From Bacillus swezeyi (GTDB taxonomy: Bacteria; Bacillota; Bacilli; Bacillales; Bacillaceae): a stretch of DNA of 64,000 nt. The stretch covers positions 1 through 64,000 of the forward strand of contig NZ_MRBK01000002.1 in the NCBI RefSeq assembly GCF_001969815.1, read 5' to 3'. The position numbers and the translations under genes were made by a program. The stretch's first letter is position 1. The number at the start of each line of letters is the position of its first letter. Under the pieces are notes generated by a model that was not told the DNA's origin, ran no database searches, and worked only from the letters and a program-made list of their open reading frames with translations. Below are positions 1-9,292 of this stretch, in pieces.

Positions 1-204
1 CAATCTAAACAATCCGGATTTTAATATATTGAAATATCTTTAAATGTTAAAAAATGGTGAACTTTTTATCGAGTTCGCAAATCTGTCACAAGCTTCTCTT
101 TCTAAAATTGCGGCGCTTTGATAACGGATAAAGAATGGAACCTTATAAAAGGACGGCGAATATACTTACTTTGACTTCACAATATGGATAAATACCTATC
201 TTCA

Positions 205-267
205 AAACGCAAAAAAGCGATGTCAGCCGAACGCTGCGACTGCCGCGAAGTCTGGTCTTTTGCGTTT
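205..267. repeat. Inverted repeat in upstream region of yitD
   Basis: The arms AAACGCAAAA (205-214) and TTTTGCGTTT (258-267) are perfectly complementary across a 43-base GC-richer centre. The sequence lies in the 441-base stretch before yitD, which holds no recognisable full-size gene. It could fold in RNA as a long-range stem. No T-run follows, so it is not a simple terminator. I see no match to a riboswitch class I know. Role unknown. Confidence 0.4.
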
Positions 268-299
268 GCTGAAAAATACGCTGCCCATGAGGAGGTGAA

Positions 300-389
300 T
301 TGGATAACTCCTTGCCAAATCGAAAAACATATTTGAAAAAACAGAGAAAGGTCAATCTTTTAGAACGGCAGCTGAAATTGGTTGTATAG
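300..389 (+). CDS. Possible 29-aa basic small ORF
   Basis: A TTG codon at 300 sits directly behind a near-perfect Shine-Dalgarno sequence (AGGAGGTGA, 290-298) and opens a 29-codon frame ending in TAG at 387-389. The product would be lysine/arginine rich (starts MDNSLPNRKTYLKKQRK) with no membrane segment. The spacing from ribosome binding site to start is short, and no homologue is recognised. The strong ribosome binding site is the only real evidence. It could be a leader peptide for yitD, which starts 52 bases later. Confidence 0.3.
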   Translation: MDNSLPNRKTYLKKQRKVNLLERQLKLVV

Positions 390-441
390 AGGCATTTTTC
401 CGAGGTGTGAATGATATAGTTAAAGATTGTGAGGGGTAATC

Positions 442-1206
442 ATGATTTCTTCTGAATTAAAACTGCCCGTGCGGCAGCTTAAACCGAGAACGAAAGGGAT
501 CACTATTCTGATTGATAACGGAGTTCCCTTAAACTTGTTTAAAGACACGATTAACGGGGCAGCCGATTATATAGACTTTGTGAAGTTTGGCTGGGGGACG
601 TCTTTAGTTACAAAATATTTGGAGGAAAAGATCGATTGCTTAAAGCAAAATGATGTTCAATTCTTTTTCGGCGGCACACTGTTTGAGAAGTTTTTAAGCC
701 AGGATAAGATTGAAGACTATTACCGTTATTGTAAAACATACGGATGTCAGTATGTGGAAATATCAAATGGTACGATCCTTTTGTCCAACAGAGAAAAAGC
801 GAGCTTTATCTCTGATTTTGCAAAAGAGTTTCACGTGTTCAGCGAGGTTGGCAGCAAAGACAGTGCGATCAGCAATGAGCAGCAGTCATCAGATTGGATT
901 GACTATATTCTCGAAGATCTTGAAGCAGGGGCAGAGAAAGTGATCACAGAAACGAGAGAAGGCGGAACGAGCGGTTTGTGCAAAAGCGATGGGGAGATGC
1001 GTTCCCTGCTGATTGAGGACATTCTTAGATCAGGCATCAAGCCTGACGATTTAATCTTTGAAGCGCCGACTAAAAAAATGCAAACGTGTTTTATTGAAAA
1101 AATCGGATCTGATGTCAATATGGCAAACATTCCGTTTCAAGATGCCATTCCTTTGGAGACACTGCGGCTTGGCCTTCGCTCAGATACATTTTATTTATTC
1201 GAATAG
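442..1206 (+). CDS. yitD: Phosphosulfolactate synthase YitD (ComA family)
   Basis: The 254-aa cytoplasmic protein belongs to the ComA family, which adds sulfite to phosphoenolpyruvate to give (2R)-phospho-3-sulfolactate. Visible family features are the N-terminal strand with LIDNG (about 23-27), the DFVKFGWGTS block (45-54) with the conserved lysine, FFFGGTLFEKF near 74, EISNGT near 112 and SEVGSKD near 138. Together these fit a TIM-barrel enzyme of normal family length. The start ATG follows GTGAGGGG. In Bacillus this activity is linked to sulfolactate in spores. The partner phosphatase gene (yitC/comB) is not in the window, and the gene converges on yitE 17 bases downstream, which limits what can be said about an operon. 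Confidence 0.88.
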   Translation: MISSELKLPVRQLKPRTKGITILIDNGVPLNLFKDTINGAADYIDFVKFGWGTSLVTKYLEEKIDCLKQNDVQFFFGGTLFEKFLSQDKIEDYYRYCKTYGCQYVEISNGTILLSNREKASFISDFAKEFHVFSEVGSKDSAISNEQQSSDWIDYILEDLEAGAEKVITETREGGTSGLCKSDGEMRSLLIEDILRSGIKPDDLIFEAPTKKMQTCFIEKIGSDVNMANIPFQDAIPLETLRLGLRSDTFYLFE

Positions 1207-1223
1207 GTTCGCCGGGCGGCGGA

Positions 1224-1847
1224 CTATTTTTTGTTGCGATAGCCGGCAAGGGGCAGCAAAAACGGACGCAGCCGAATTTGATAAATGGCATCGATGATCC
1301 TGGTGGAAATCCATTGGCAGATTAGGGCCTGGATGACGATGCCCCATGCGATGACAGAAGCCGTCAGCAGAAAAATAAAAGCATTCATTAAAAATAAGGA
1401 CGTCCCCGGCTTTCCGCCGCGATATATCGAAATCATCAAAGCCAAGGCGCCGAATCCTCCGTTTGAAATGTTGTATTTATATAATATCCCGACACCGGTT
1501 CCTAAAAGGACGGCGCCGTAAAATAAATCCAGCCATATGTTGTTCGTCGTCATAACAGGCAAACAGGTTTCGAAAATCTGCACTGAAACAGACGTCATGG
1601 TGATGGCGCCCATCGTCCCGATTACCGTGATCGGCTCAAGCCATTTGACAGCCGTCAGAAGCAATGAAAAGTTTACGGCCCAGACCGTTAATCCGTGCGG
1701 AACCTGAAACCAAAAATTGAGCAAGACGGCAATCCCGGCCGCCCCTCCTGAAGGAATATGGTTTGGAAATAAAAAGAGCGCCATACCGAGTCCCTGTAAT
1801 ACGCTGCCCAAAAAAATAGCCTGTACGATTTTGAATGTTCTCCCCAT
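1224..1847 (-). CDS. yitE: YitT-family membrane protein YitE
   Basis: The 207-aa hydrophobic protein has about five transmembrane helices and the family pattern of small-residue motifs: [14 protein letters not shown] near 27, [15 protein letters not shown] near 125 and GGKPG near 147. It matches the YitT/DUF161 group. The longer members of that group carry a C-terminal soluble domain, which is absent here as in B. subtilis YitE. The start is supported by AAAGGGGA about ten bases upstream. The biochemical role of the family is not established. It converges with yitD and is followed in the same direction by yitF and yitG, the same order as in B. subtilis. Confidence 0.8.
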   Translation of the reverse strand: MGRTFKIVQAIFLGSVLQGLGMALFLFPNHIPSGGAAGIAVLLNFWFQVPHGLTVWAVNFSLLLTAVKWLEPITVIGTMGAITMTSVSVQIFETCLPVMTTNNIWLDLFYGAVLLGTGVGILYKYNISNGGFGALALMISIYRGGKPGTSLFLMNAFIFLLTASVIAWGIVIQALICQWISTRIIDAIYQIRLRPFLLPLAGYRNKK

Positions 1848-1931
1848 ATGGATATAATCCCCTTTAAATGAAAACTTGTCCTCTATCTACTATATGAAAG
1901 GGGAAATGAAAAATATCACATCTTTTGCTTA

Positions 1932-3038
1932 TTACCTGTAGCTTGTTCCGTCCCACAGGTGTGCTTTCACCAATTCTGTATCAACTTCGATTTTCTCAGG
2001 CACATGGAGCTGCCCGTCTTTTACCTGAACATGTACAATTTGTGTGAACGGATTTTCCATCGCATCCCATTCGAGAGGTTCGATATCTTCCCCATCCATT
2101 TTCGTCCAAGGTGATAAACAGGCTTGGCCGAAAGCCGCGTACAATCTTGAAAGTGTTCCGTCATAGCTGTGCGGGGAAACCCGTTTCCTAAAATGCCGGG
2201 CGAGCTGCAGTACGCTCTGAAAGTCGTCGGTTCCATAGCCATGCATGACATCGGGCTGAATAATATCGAGGGCGTGTTCAAGAAGGAGCGGCAAAAATTG
2301 TTTTGCGCCTTTCATGTTTTCTCCCCCGGCAATTGGAACAGAAAAAAGCGAGCGCAGCCTGCGATATTCCGCCAAGTCATCAAATGGCATAGGCTCTTCA
2401 AACCAAAGCAGATTGCACCAGTCATGAGCGAAGCGCTCCCATCTGCGGGCGGCTGCCAAGTCATAGCTTTGGTTGGCATCCATAATAAAACGGATGTTTT
2501 GCTCTGACATCTTCTGAAAAGCCTGAATATGTGCCAAGTCTTCTGAAAACGGTCTTCCTCCAACTTTCAGCTTTACGGTGTCAAATCCATTACGTACGCT
2601 TTTCTCGATCAACTGAATGGAATGATTGATCCAGTCTGTTCTGTCCGAATAGGATTGAAATGAAGCATAAACCGGTATACGCTCCCTCAGCTTTCCTCCC
2701 CATAAATCACATACAGAAAGGCCGGACTTTTTGGCCGTGATTTCTGTTAAAGCCATGCTGACAGCAGCAGCGGCGCGCTGATGCCACTTTTTAATGACGC
2801 CGGCAAGCCGCAAGCGGTCAGTCGCTTGTTTTCCAATTAAATAAGGGATGATCCGTTTCTTGAAGCCCGCATCCAACAGGGGCAGCCAGTCCATACATTC
2901 GCCCCACCCCGTCAGGCCGGATGCGGTCGTCACCCGAATCAAATAGCATGTTCTGTAGCTTTTGAACCCGTTCGCATCTCCATAAGGGGCGGAAAGCTTA
3001 TAAAACAGCGGAAATGTATCAATTCTTTCAATGCGCAT
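1932..3038 (-). CDS. yitF: Enolase-superfamily racemase/dehydratase YitF
   Basis: The 368-aa protein has the mandelate racemase/muconate lactonizing enzyme architecture: an N-terminal capping domain, then a barrel with TVKLKVGG (KxK catalytic motif, about residue 158), metal ligands in FIMDANQSYD, WFEEPM and AGGENM, and a C-terminal SPHSYDG that supplies the second general base region. The reaction is proton abstraction from a carboxylate substrate; the substrate cannot be read from the sequence. I chose the ATG at 3038, 9 bases behind AGGGAGA. The reading frame stays open upstream, but that extension would overlap the end of yitG in a low-complexity stretch. The 13-base gap after yitG implies co-transcription. 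Confidence 0.82.
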   Translation of the reverse strand: MRIERIDTFPLFYKLSAPYGDANGFKSYRTCYLIRVTTASGLTGWGECMDWLPLLDAGFKKRIIPYLIGKQATDRLRLAGVIKKWHQRAAAAVSMALTEITAKKSGLSVCDLWGGKLRERIPVYASFQSYSDRTDWINHSIQLIEKSVRNGFDTVKLKVGGRPFSEDLAHIQAFQKMSEQNIRFIMDANQSYDLAAARRWERFAHDWCNLLWFEEPMPFDDLAEYRRLRSLFSVPIAGGENMKGAKQFLPLLLEHALDIIQPDVMHGYGTDDFQSVLQLARHFRKRVSPHSYDGTLSRLYAAFGQACLSPWTKMDGEDIEPLEWDAMENPFTQIVHVQVKDGQLHVPEKIEVDTELVKAHLWDGTSYR

Positions 3039-3051
3039 GTTTTTCTCCCTT

Positions 3052-4314
3052 TCACCTTGCATCAGCGGTTTGCAGCCCTTTTGGCCCTTTTGGCCCTTTC
3101 TCCCCTTTTTTTGTCGGGCCTTCATCTTTGGCGTGGATCAATGTCAGAACGAGGATGCCGACAACGAGAGTAAGTCCGGCGATGGTCATAAACATGCCGA
3201 TTTTTGACCATTCCATCAGCCTCCCGAAAATCGGCGGTCCGATGGCAACCCCCAAAAAACGGACCGAGCCGTACAGCGATGTCACAAAGCCCCGTCTCTC
3301 TTTGCCGACAGCGCCTGTTATAAAACTGTTGACACACGGCAATACAAACCCTGTGCCGATGCTGCTGATAACAAGAATCGAGATAAAAGGAATGAGCGCG
3401 GAGAAAAATGACAGTGTCCCATATGAAATCGTAATAAATGCGAGTCCGATGACCATCATTTTTTTCATGAGCCGCTGATTTTGCCCGATTTTACTGCCTG
3501 TTATGTAGGAAGTCGTACACATGACAAGCAGCGGGATCGCTAAAATCAACCCTTTTTTCACCCCATCCGTATGAAAGTCTTTTTCCAAAATGTCAGATAA
3601 ATAAAAGAGAATGCCAAACAATGTAAACAAACAGACAGCACCTGCCAAATATGCTGTGAAAAGCCATCTGCCCTCATGTTTAAAAACGCTGACTAACCCT
3701 TTTGCATATTTTCCAAAGGGCGGAGGATCTTTCTTTTTGTCTTTTTCTTTAATAAAAAACCAAGTCAGTACGATAGGAGCAATACAGAAAGCCGGAAAAG
3801 CAAAAAATACCCAGAACCAAGCGATCAATGCAATCAGGGAACCTAATATAGGCGACAACACTTTTCCGAAACCGTTGGAAGCTTCGACAAGTCCAAGCAC
3901 CCGGCTTTCATCAGACCCTTTAAAAAGATCTCCTGTAAGCGCCATAGCAATCGGCGCCGTTCCGGCTGCCCCGAGGCCTTGCAGCCCCCTGCCGAAAAGG
4001 ACCCATGGAAATGCATTTTCAAATGTCGTAGCAGCGAATCCCGCAAGAATTCCCCCTGCTCCGTAAAGAACCAGGCACGGGATAATAATCACTTTCCGTG
4101 AAAATCGGTCTGCCAGATATCCGAGCAGCGGAATAAAGAGTGCCGCCGTTATGGAAAACACGGTGATCACAAGACTGACTTGAAATTGAGACAAATTGAG
4201 TTCAGATTTCATTTTCGGCAAAATCGGAATCAGCATGGAATTTCCCAATGTCATGATCAGCGGAATCGAACCGATGGCCACTACGGTCAGACCCGAGCTT
4301 TGTTTTTCTGCCAT
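3052..4314 (-). CDS. yitG: Major facilitator transporter YitG
   Basis: The protein is about 420 aa with twelve predicted membrane helices. It has the loop 2-3 signature [12 protein letters not shown] near residue 70 and the drug/sugar-exporter type motif [16 protein letters not shown] near 120. The C-terminal tail is low-complexity and cationic ([15 protein letters not shown]), produced by a 9-base tandem repeat. The ATG at 4314 is placed 12 bases after AAGGAAGG. The more upstream ATG would leave no spacing from that site. A perfect TATAAT lies on this strand at 4353-4358, although no good -35 is seen. The gene heads a unit with yitF, so it may import or export the substrate of that enzyme. 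This is inference. Confidence 0.8.
   Translation of the reverse strand: MAEKQSSGLTVVAIGSIPLIMTLGNSMLIPILPKMKSELNLSQFQVSLVITVFSITAALFIPLLGYLADRFSRKVIIIPCLVLYGAGGILAGFAATTFENAFPWVLFGRGLQGLGAAGTAPIAMALTGDLFKGSDESRVLGLVEASNGFGKVLSPILGSLIALIAWFWVFFAFPAFCIAPIVLTWFFIKEKDKKKDPPPFGKYAKGLVSVFKHEGRWLFTAYLAGAVCLFTLFGILFYLSDILEKDFHTDGVKKGLILAIPLLVMCTTSYITGSKIGQNQRLMKKMMVIGLAFITISYGTLSFFSALIPFISILVISSIGTGFVLPCVNSFITGAVGKERRGFVTSLYGSVRFLGVAIGPPIFGRLMEWSKIGMFMTIAGLTLVVGILVLTLIHAKDEGPTKKGEKGPKGPKGLQTADAR
3075..3101. repeat. Three 9-base tandem repeats inside yitG 3' end
   Basis: Three units of (G)GCCCTTTTG occur back to back, with a degraded fourth. They encode the Gly-Pro-Lys repeats of the YitG C-terminal tail. 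Slippage at this site would change tail length by three residues without a frameshift. Confidence 0.7.
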
Positions 4315-4406
4315 AAGCTTGAACATCCTTCCTTGTACTTAATAAACTTGAGATTATAGATTAGATTGTCCGCTACGGCTGAATGCTATTCCCTCAAGCA
4401 TCCGCC

Positions 4407-5423
4407 TTAACTTAGCCTTGTACCGTGTATGTTTTCTGGCTCGCGCCGCTCCGCCCGGCCCAGCCGTTCAGTATACAAATCGATATCAACCGCATATCTC
4501 GGCCGCTTTTTCACTTCGGTGAAAATTGTGCCGATGTATTCGCCGATAATGCCGATTCCCATTAAGTGCAGGCCTCCCAAAAACCAGATGGAAATCATCA
4601 AAGACGCCCAGCCCGCATTCGTATAGCCGAGCAGCTTTTGAATCATCGCATAGATGCCTGCAATGCCGCTTAAGAAAAATAAGAAAAAGCCGATAAAGGT
4701 AAAAAAACGAATGGGTGCCACACTAAAAGACGTAATGCCGTGAAAAGCAAAAGACAGCATTTTTTTCAGTGGATATTTTGTCTCTCCTGCATGCCTCTCC
4801 TTCCTGTCATAGAGCACTTTTGCCGATCGAAGACCGATCAGCGGCACTAGCCCGCGCAAAAAAACATTGGCTTCGGCATAACGGCTGAGCTCATCAAGCG
4901 CCCTTTTATTTAAAAGCCGAAAATCGGCATGGTTATCAATTAATTGAATGCCGAGCTTGTTCATTAAGCGGTAAAACCACGCTGCTGTCGTCCGCTTAAA
5001 TAAAGTGTCGGTTTTTCGGCTCCGGCGCACACCGTAGACGATCTCATATCCTTCATGATACTTCTCAATGAACTTGCGGATCGCTGAAATATCATCCTGA
5101 AGATCAGCATCGATTGATATGACGCAGTCCGACTTTTGTTTTGCTTTATCCAGCCCTGCTAAAAGCGCTTTTTGATGTCCTGAATTGTGAGCCAATTTTA
5201 AGCCTGTAACATAACGGTTTCTTGTGCTTTCCATAACAATCAGCGGCCATGTACGGTCTGTCGATCCGTCATCTACGAATAAGAGCTTGCTGTCGGATGA
5301 AATCAGAGTGTCTTCTGTCAGATCTTTCAATACAGCAGTCAGCTGTTTGGCGGTTTCAGAAAAAACCTCCTCTTCGTTGTAACAGGGAACAACGATCGTC
5401 AATAAAGGCTGTGAATGATTCAA
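4407..5423 (-). CDS. ykoT: GT2 glycosyltransferase YkoT (CsbB-like)
   Basis: The 338-aa membrane-anchored glycosyltransferase has the family 2 nucleotide-sugar fold: VVPCYNEEEV at 11-20, FVDDGSTDRTW near 49 and the metal-binding SIDADLQDD near 104. Two C-terminal transmembrane hairpins follow (about 230-255 and 265-290). This is the layout of polyprenyl-phosphate glycosyltransferases such as CsbB, which load a sugar onto undecaprenyl phosphate at the inner face of the membrane. It lies 24 bases behind the multi-spanning protein gene ykoS on the same strand. The pairing matches three-component cell-envelope glycosylation systems (CsbB/YfhO type). The sugar and the final acceptor are not evident. 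Confidence 0.82.
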   Translation of the reverse strand: MNHSQPLLTIVVPCYNEEEVFSETAKQLTAVLKDLTEDTLISSDSKLLFVDDGSTDRTWPLIVMESTRNRYVTGLKLAHNSGHQKALLAGLDKAKQKSDCVISIDADLQDDISAIRKFIEKYHEGYEIVYGVRRSRKTDTLFKRTTAAWFYRLMNKLGIQLIDNHADFRLLNKRALDELSRYAEANVFLRGLVPLIGLRSAKVLYDRKERHAGETKYPLKKMLSFAFHGITSFSVAPIRFFTFIGFFLFFLSGIAGIYAMIQKLLGYTNAGWASLMISIWFLGGLHLMGIGIIGEYIGTIFTEVKKRPRYAVDIDLYTERLGRAERREPENIHGTRLS

Positions 5424-5447
5424 TTTGTCTCCTCCTCTTTAGCGAAC

Positions 5448-7148
5448 TTATTTTGCTTCATATAAATAGATGTTCCAGGCGGACTGCGAATGGCTGAATC
5501 GCTTTAAAAACGTCAGTTTATTTTGTCGGGCGTTCATAATCGGTACTGAAGAAAAAATGTAACGCCCGCCCATTTCTTTGAATGCTTCAGTATTTAATTC
5601 CAGGTTGGTAATTTTTTTCTTCGAGTTCTTTTTAAAGGCGTAATGTTTTCCGAGCTCATCGACAAACAGGTAGCAGCGGCTCCCCCATTCGTCAAAGTAG
5701 CGCTTTAGGACGGCATTTTTCTCAAGTTCTTTGGCGATGATTTTTCGAAATTGATACTTATATTTAAGCGGATAAATATTAGCGTACGTATCCAGCGTGT
5801 AAAAACCGTTGTACTGTGCAATCGCCGGATGCAGTCCGATGCTCGCCACCCGATATGATCGCTCAGGCCGTCTGATGAATTGTTTGATCTCTTTAAATTG
5901 TTCAGACGCATAAAACTCCCGGAATGTCGGCGCTTTATAATAAGCGCCATAGGTCAGTTCTTCCTGAAATGGGATGAGAACGATCAGCTGTGCGAGAAGC
6001 GCCGCATAGACAAACCGCCGCCATCTTTTGCCGATCCGCCACAAGATATAGCATGCCACTGCAAAGCTTACATAGATCACAAGCGGCCGCAAAAAATGAA
6101 ACCGTGCAAAATTGAATGCCGACAGAAAGCTGATTTTTTCCTTCGGCAGCGCCCATAGTTTGTTAAACCAAAACGCATACCATAATGAAAGTGCATAATT
6201 TAAAATCATCAAAAAAATAAATAGCTTTTCTTCTTTCGGGCGCCTTTGTTTTTGCCTGCCGATGACGATCATAAACGTCAGCAGGACCACAGGAAGGATC
6301 ACGGCTGTATGAACGGTCATCACATGGTTATGGCCGAGAACGAAATTTTTAAAAGACAGGCGGAAAGAATGCAGTATATCATGTCTTGATGATATAAATT
6401 CAACACGGTGCATCGTTTCGCCTGACGCGAAAACCGAATAAACGAGCCTGTATTCTATGGCGAGAAAAACCCCTGTCATAAGAGCGATGCTCCCCAGAAA
6501 AGGAAGGTTCCAATCGCGCTTGACAATCAAATCGTAAAGCCAAAGCATGGAAACAGCGGCAAGAAAAAAGAAAAAACCGAGCACAAAGCTTGAATAAAGC
6601 GGCAAAAGGGCAAGCGTAATCCACTCTTTCCAGGAAAAATTCCGCGCTCTTATGTTTAAAAAAGCCCATAATGCAAGCGGGTGTCCAAGTGTGCTCAGCA
6701 TGCCGGAAGGCCAGAACGGTGTGAGGGCAAAGGCGAGAGAGACGCCGATTCTGATCAAATAGGCTTTTTCATCGCGGATCACATGTGCTTTCAGCAGGAC
6801 GTACATGCCGATGAAGGCGAAAACCCTTGTCACCGTTTGACTTACAGCATACGCGGTCATTGACGGAAACAAGGCGTGAAGCCAGACAATTCCGCTCCAC
6901 TCCGTTCCGTAAGCATCACGGGGCAGGCCGTTGATAATCTGGGGAATCACAGCTTTCACACCGCCGAGCAGCTGTCCGCTTTCCGCGAGCACCTTGTACC
7001 AGGCGATATTAGAATCCAGGTTGTCGTGAACGCGGATATGGGCATTTTCATTTAATATGTAAAGCGGTAAAACATACAATAAGATGATGGTGAAAGCGAT
7101 AAAGAGAAACACTTTCTCCCGGCTGATCTTTTTGACGGGCAACAACAT
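5448..7148 (-). CDS. ykoS: Multi-spanning GT-C-like membrane protein YkoS
   Basis: The 566-aa protein has an N-terminal membrane helix, a large first extracytoplasmic loop with a conserved HDNLDSNIAWYK segment (about 40-52, acidic residues after the first helix as in GT-C enzymes), about ten further helices and a soluble C-terminal domain of about 170 residues. This suits a YfhO/DUF6044-type transferase that moves the polyprenyl-linked sugar made by YkoT onto an envelope polymer. The start is weakly supported because only GGATGTG precedes it at some distance. It is transcribed ahead of ykoT. Confidence 0.75.
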   Translation of the reverse strand: MLLPVKKISREKVFLFIAFTIILLYVLPLYILNENAHIRVHDNLDSNIAWYKVLAESGQLLGGVKAVIPQIINGLPRDAYGTEWSGIVWLHALFPSMTAYAVSQTVTRVFAFIGMYVLLKAHVIRDEKAYLIRIGVSLAFALTPFWPSGMLSTLGHPLALWAFLNIRARNFSWKEWITLALLPLYSSFVLGFFFFLAAVSMLWLYDLIVKRDWNLPFLGSIALMTGVFLAIEYRLVYSVFASGETMHRVEFISSRHDILHSFRLSFKNFVLGHNHVMTVHTAVILPVVLLTFMIVIGRQKQRRPKEEKLFIFLMILNYALSLWYAFWFNKLWALPKEKISFLSAFNFARFHFLRPLVIYVSFAVACYILWRIGKRWRRFVYAALLAQLIVLIPFQEELTYGAYYKAPTFREFYASEQFKEIKQFIRRPERSYRVASIGLHPAIAQYNGFYTLDTYANIYPLKYKYQFRKIIAKELEKNAVLKRYFDEWGSRCYLFVDELGKHYAFKKNSKKKITNLELNTEAFKEMGGRYIFSSVPIMNARQNKLTFLKRFSHSQSAWNIYLYEAK

Positions 7149-7300
7149 AAAAACAACACATCCATTTTTGTTCTAGTTGAAAAAAAGAAGAAATATATGG
7201 AGCCGCTGTTACTTTGTTGTTATTATTGCTGGAAGCCTTTTGAAAAATTCATCAAAATAAAAAAAGGTCCTGCGAGATCGTTATGGATTTGATCATGCCG

Positions 7301-7332
7301 AAAAAGAGCTGTCCGGACACCCAGACAGCCCC
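7301..7332 (-). terminator. Rho-independent terminator of cotT-like gene
   Basis: On the minus strand GGGCTGTC (7324-7331) pairs with GACAGCTC, leaving a loop of about ten bases, and is followed by TTTTT. It starts five bases beyond the stop codon of the coat-protein gene. Confidence 0.75.
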
Positions 7333-7336
7333 GTTT

Positions 7337-7531
7337 TTACCATGAGTAAGGATAGAAAGGATAAAAAGGGAAGAAAAACGGATAATAGAATGGATAAGGA
7401 TAAAACGGCGGTCTTGGTCTTGGTCTCGGCCTTGGCCTTGGTCTCGGATATGGATAGGGATAAGAATAGGAATAAGGCTGCTGCCTTTCATCGTAACCAT
7501 GGTTAATATGATAGATTTCCTCCAACATCAT
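7337..7531 (-). CDS. cotT: CotT-like spore coat protein
   Basis: The 64-aa protein is almost entirely Pro, Tyr, Arg and Phe: a short acidic head (MLEEIYHINHGYDERQQP), then PYPYP, a run of Arg-Pro dipeptides, then PFYPYPFYYPFF and repeated FYP. As I recall it, B. subtilis CotT, an inner-coat protein, shares the YDERQ-PY start and the PRPRPPFYP composition. CotT is made as a precursor and trimmed near the N-terminus, which would fit the head. AAAGGAGG lies 2 and 5 bases before two successive ATGs and 8 bases before an in-frame TTG, so the exact start could be 7531, 7528 or 7525. The gene is monocistronic with its own terminator. Confidence 0.65.
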   Translation of the reverse strand: MMLEEIYHINHGYDERQQPYSYSYPYPYPRPRPRPRPRPRPPFYPYPFYYPFFFPFYPFYPYSW

Positions 7532-7719
7532 AGCCTCCTTTCGGTGGTTTGAATACTCTTAGGCTATGCCGCCCCCCATAAAATGGAGTATGTACACGCG
7601 AAATATTGAAGCTGTCAATTGTACATTAACAGGAAGGTCCGCGCTCAATAAAAAACAATTCATTTCGGCAAATCTCAGGGCGCAAAGGACCTGTCACTTT
7701 GTGAAGCAGCCGCCGGACA

Positions 7720-7755
7720 GAAAAACAGCCTGCCCCATCAACCTAAAGGCAGGCC
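7720..7755 (-). terminator. Terminator of gltAB operon
   Basis: On the minus strand GCCTGCC (7748-7754) pairs with GGCAGGC (7728-7734) around a 13-base loop, followed by a TTTTT tract after TG. An outer ACAGCCTG/CAGGCTGT pairing (7726-7769) can lengthen the stem. It lies about 40 bases after gltB. Confidence 0.75.
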
Positions 7756-7794
7756 GTGAGACAGGCTGTAATTTATATAATGATACCCCTTTGT

Positions 7795-9276
7795 TTACGG
7801 TAATACAGAACTCCCCATCAAATACTTGTCAACTTCACGGGCGGCTTCGCGTCCTTCGTGAATGGCCCAAACGATTAAGCTTTGGCCTCTTCTCGCATCC
7901 CCTGCGGCGAAGACTCCCTCGACATTTGTTTTAAATTCCCCGTATGCTGCGTCAACTTTATTTCTGACCGTTTCGACCCCGAATTGCTTCAAGAGCGGCT
8001 GTTCTGTGCCTTCAAAGCCGATGGCGATAAAGACGAACTGGGCAGGCCAGACTTTTTCCGTTCCCGGAATTTCGTGAAATTCAAACTTCCCTTGTTCGTT
8101 TTTCACTTTTTTCATTTGAATCGTATGCAGTTCTTTTAAGTTGCCGTTTTTATCTGCGACCAGTTTCTTTGTTTGGATGGAATATGCTCTCGGGTCGCTG
8201 CCGAATTTCGCCTGTGCTTCTTCATAAGCATAATCAAGCGAATAGACGTGCGGCTGTTCAGGCCACATGTTTTCAGCCGTCCGTATGTCAGGAAGCTTCG
8301 GGTGTTTGCCGAACTGGACGACACTCCGCGCTTTTTGGCGCAAAGCCGTCGCAACACAGTCAGCCCCGGTGTCACCGCCGCCGATGACGATGACATCCTT
8401 GTTTTTCGTATTGATGAATTGTTTATCTTTAAAGTTTGAATCCAGCATGCTTTTGATTGTGCCTGTTAAATAGTCCATTGCGAAGTGAACGCCTTTTGCT
8501 TCACGGCCTTCAATCAAAAGATCGCGCTGCTTTTGCGCCCCCGTGCAAAGAATGACCGCATCATATTGTCTTTTAAGTTCTTCTGCTGTAATGTCTTTGC
8601 CGATCTCCGTATTGGTGACAAAATCGATGCCTTCTTGCCTCAATAATTTGATGCGGCGTTCCACGACGCTTTTTTCAAGCTTCATATTCGGAATTCCGTA
8701 AGTTAAGAGGCCGCCAGGGCGGTCGGCGCGTTCATATACGGTAACAGAGTGCCCGGCCTGATTCAGCTGGTCTGCGCTTGCAAGACCTGCCGGACCTGAG
8801 CCGACAATTGCAATTTTCTTGCCGGTTCGTTCTTTCGGAATCCTCGGCTGAATCCATCCGTTTTCAAAGCCTTTGTCAATAATCGTCCGTTCAATGCCTT
8901 TGATCGATACAGCAGGATCAGATATCGCCACCGTACAAGAGCCTTCACAAGGCGCCGGACAGACGCGTCCGGTGAATTCAGGAAAGTTGTTCGTTTTGAG
9001 GAGGCGCTCAAGCGCTTCTTTCCATCTTCCCCGATAGACGAGATCATTCCATTCAGGAATCAAATTATGAATCGGACATCCTGACGTATATCCGCCGATA
9101 TCCATGCCGATTTGGCAAAAAGGTGTGCCGCAGTCCATGCAGCGCGCTCCTTGTCTTTTTGAAACTTCCTCAGAAAATGGAGACGAATATTCGTTCCAGT
9201 CATTTATCCGCGTGAGAGGATCGCGTTCAGCAGGCTTTTCCCGCTTGAATTCCATAAATCCTGTTGTTTTGCCCAT
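7795..9276 (-). CDS. gltB: Glutamate synthase small subunit GltB
   Basis: The 493-aa small subunit of NADPH glutamate synthase takes electrons from NADPH through FAD and iron-sulfur clusters to the large subunit. Visible features are the N-terminal cysteine clusters CMDCGTPFCQ (about 39-48) and CPAPCEGSC (about 94-102), a first dinucleotide-binding motif GSGPAGLASADQL near 152, a second VIGGGDTGADCV near 290, and a closing GDARRGQSL segment near 460. The start at 9276 follows GGGGAGGGG. The gene is 16 bases behind gltA and shares its GltC-controlled promoter. Length equals that of the B. subtilis protein. Confidence 0.96.
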   Translation of the reverse strand: MGKTTGFMEFKREKPAERDPLTRINDWNEYSSPFSEEVSKRQGARCMDCGTPFCQIGMDIGGYTSGCPIHNLIPEWNDLVYRGRWKEALERLLKTNNFPEFTGRVCPAPCEGSCTVAISDPAVSIKGIERTIIDKGFENGWIQPRIPKERTGKKIAIVGSGPAGLASADQLNQAGHSVTVYERADRPGGLLTYGIPNMKLEKSVVERRIKLLRQEGIDFVTNTEIGKDITAEELKRQYDAVILCTGAQKQRDLLIEGREAKGVHFAMDYLTGTIKSMLDSNFKDKQFINTKNKDVIVIGGGDTGADCVATALRQKARSVVQFGKHPKLPDIRTAENMWPEQPHVYSLDYAYEEAQAKFGSDPRAYSIQTKKLVADKNGNLKELHTIQMKKVKNEQGKFEFHEIPGTEKVWPAQFVFIAIGFEGTEQPLLKQFGVETVRNKVDAAYGEFKTNVEGVFAAGDARRGQSLIVWAIHEGREAAREVDKYLMGSSVLP

Positions 9277-9292
9277 TTTCCCCTCCCCTTTC

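Noticed and set aside
143..355. 70-codon minus-strand frame upstream of yitD
   Set aside because: No ribosome binding site, unlikely composition, and it overlaps the better supported small plus-strand ORF signal.
3075..3101. Mobile element or phase-variable switch at the yitG tail
   Set aside because: The repeat unit is nine bases, so changes keep the frame; it is just a low-complexity tail.
7252..7500. 82-codon frame in the coat protein region
   Set aside because: It shares the repeat DNA in another frame, runs through the terminator, and lacks a ribosome binding site. The Pro/Tyr/Arg frame fits CotT.
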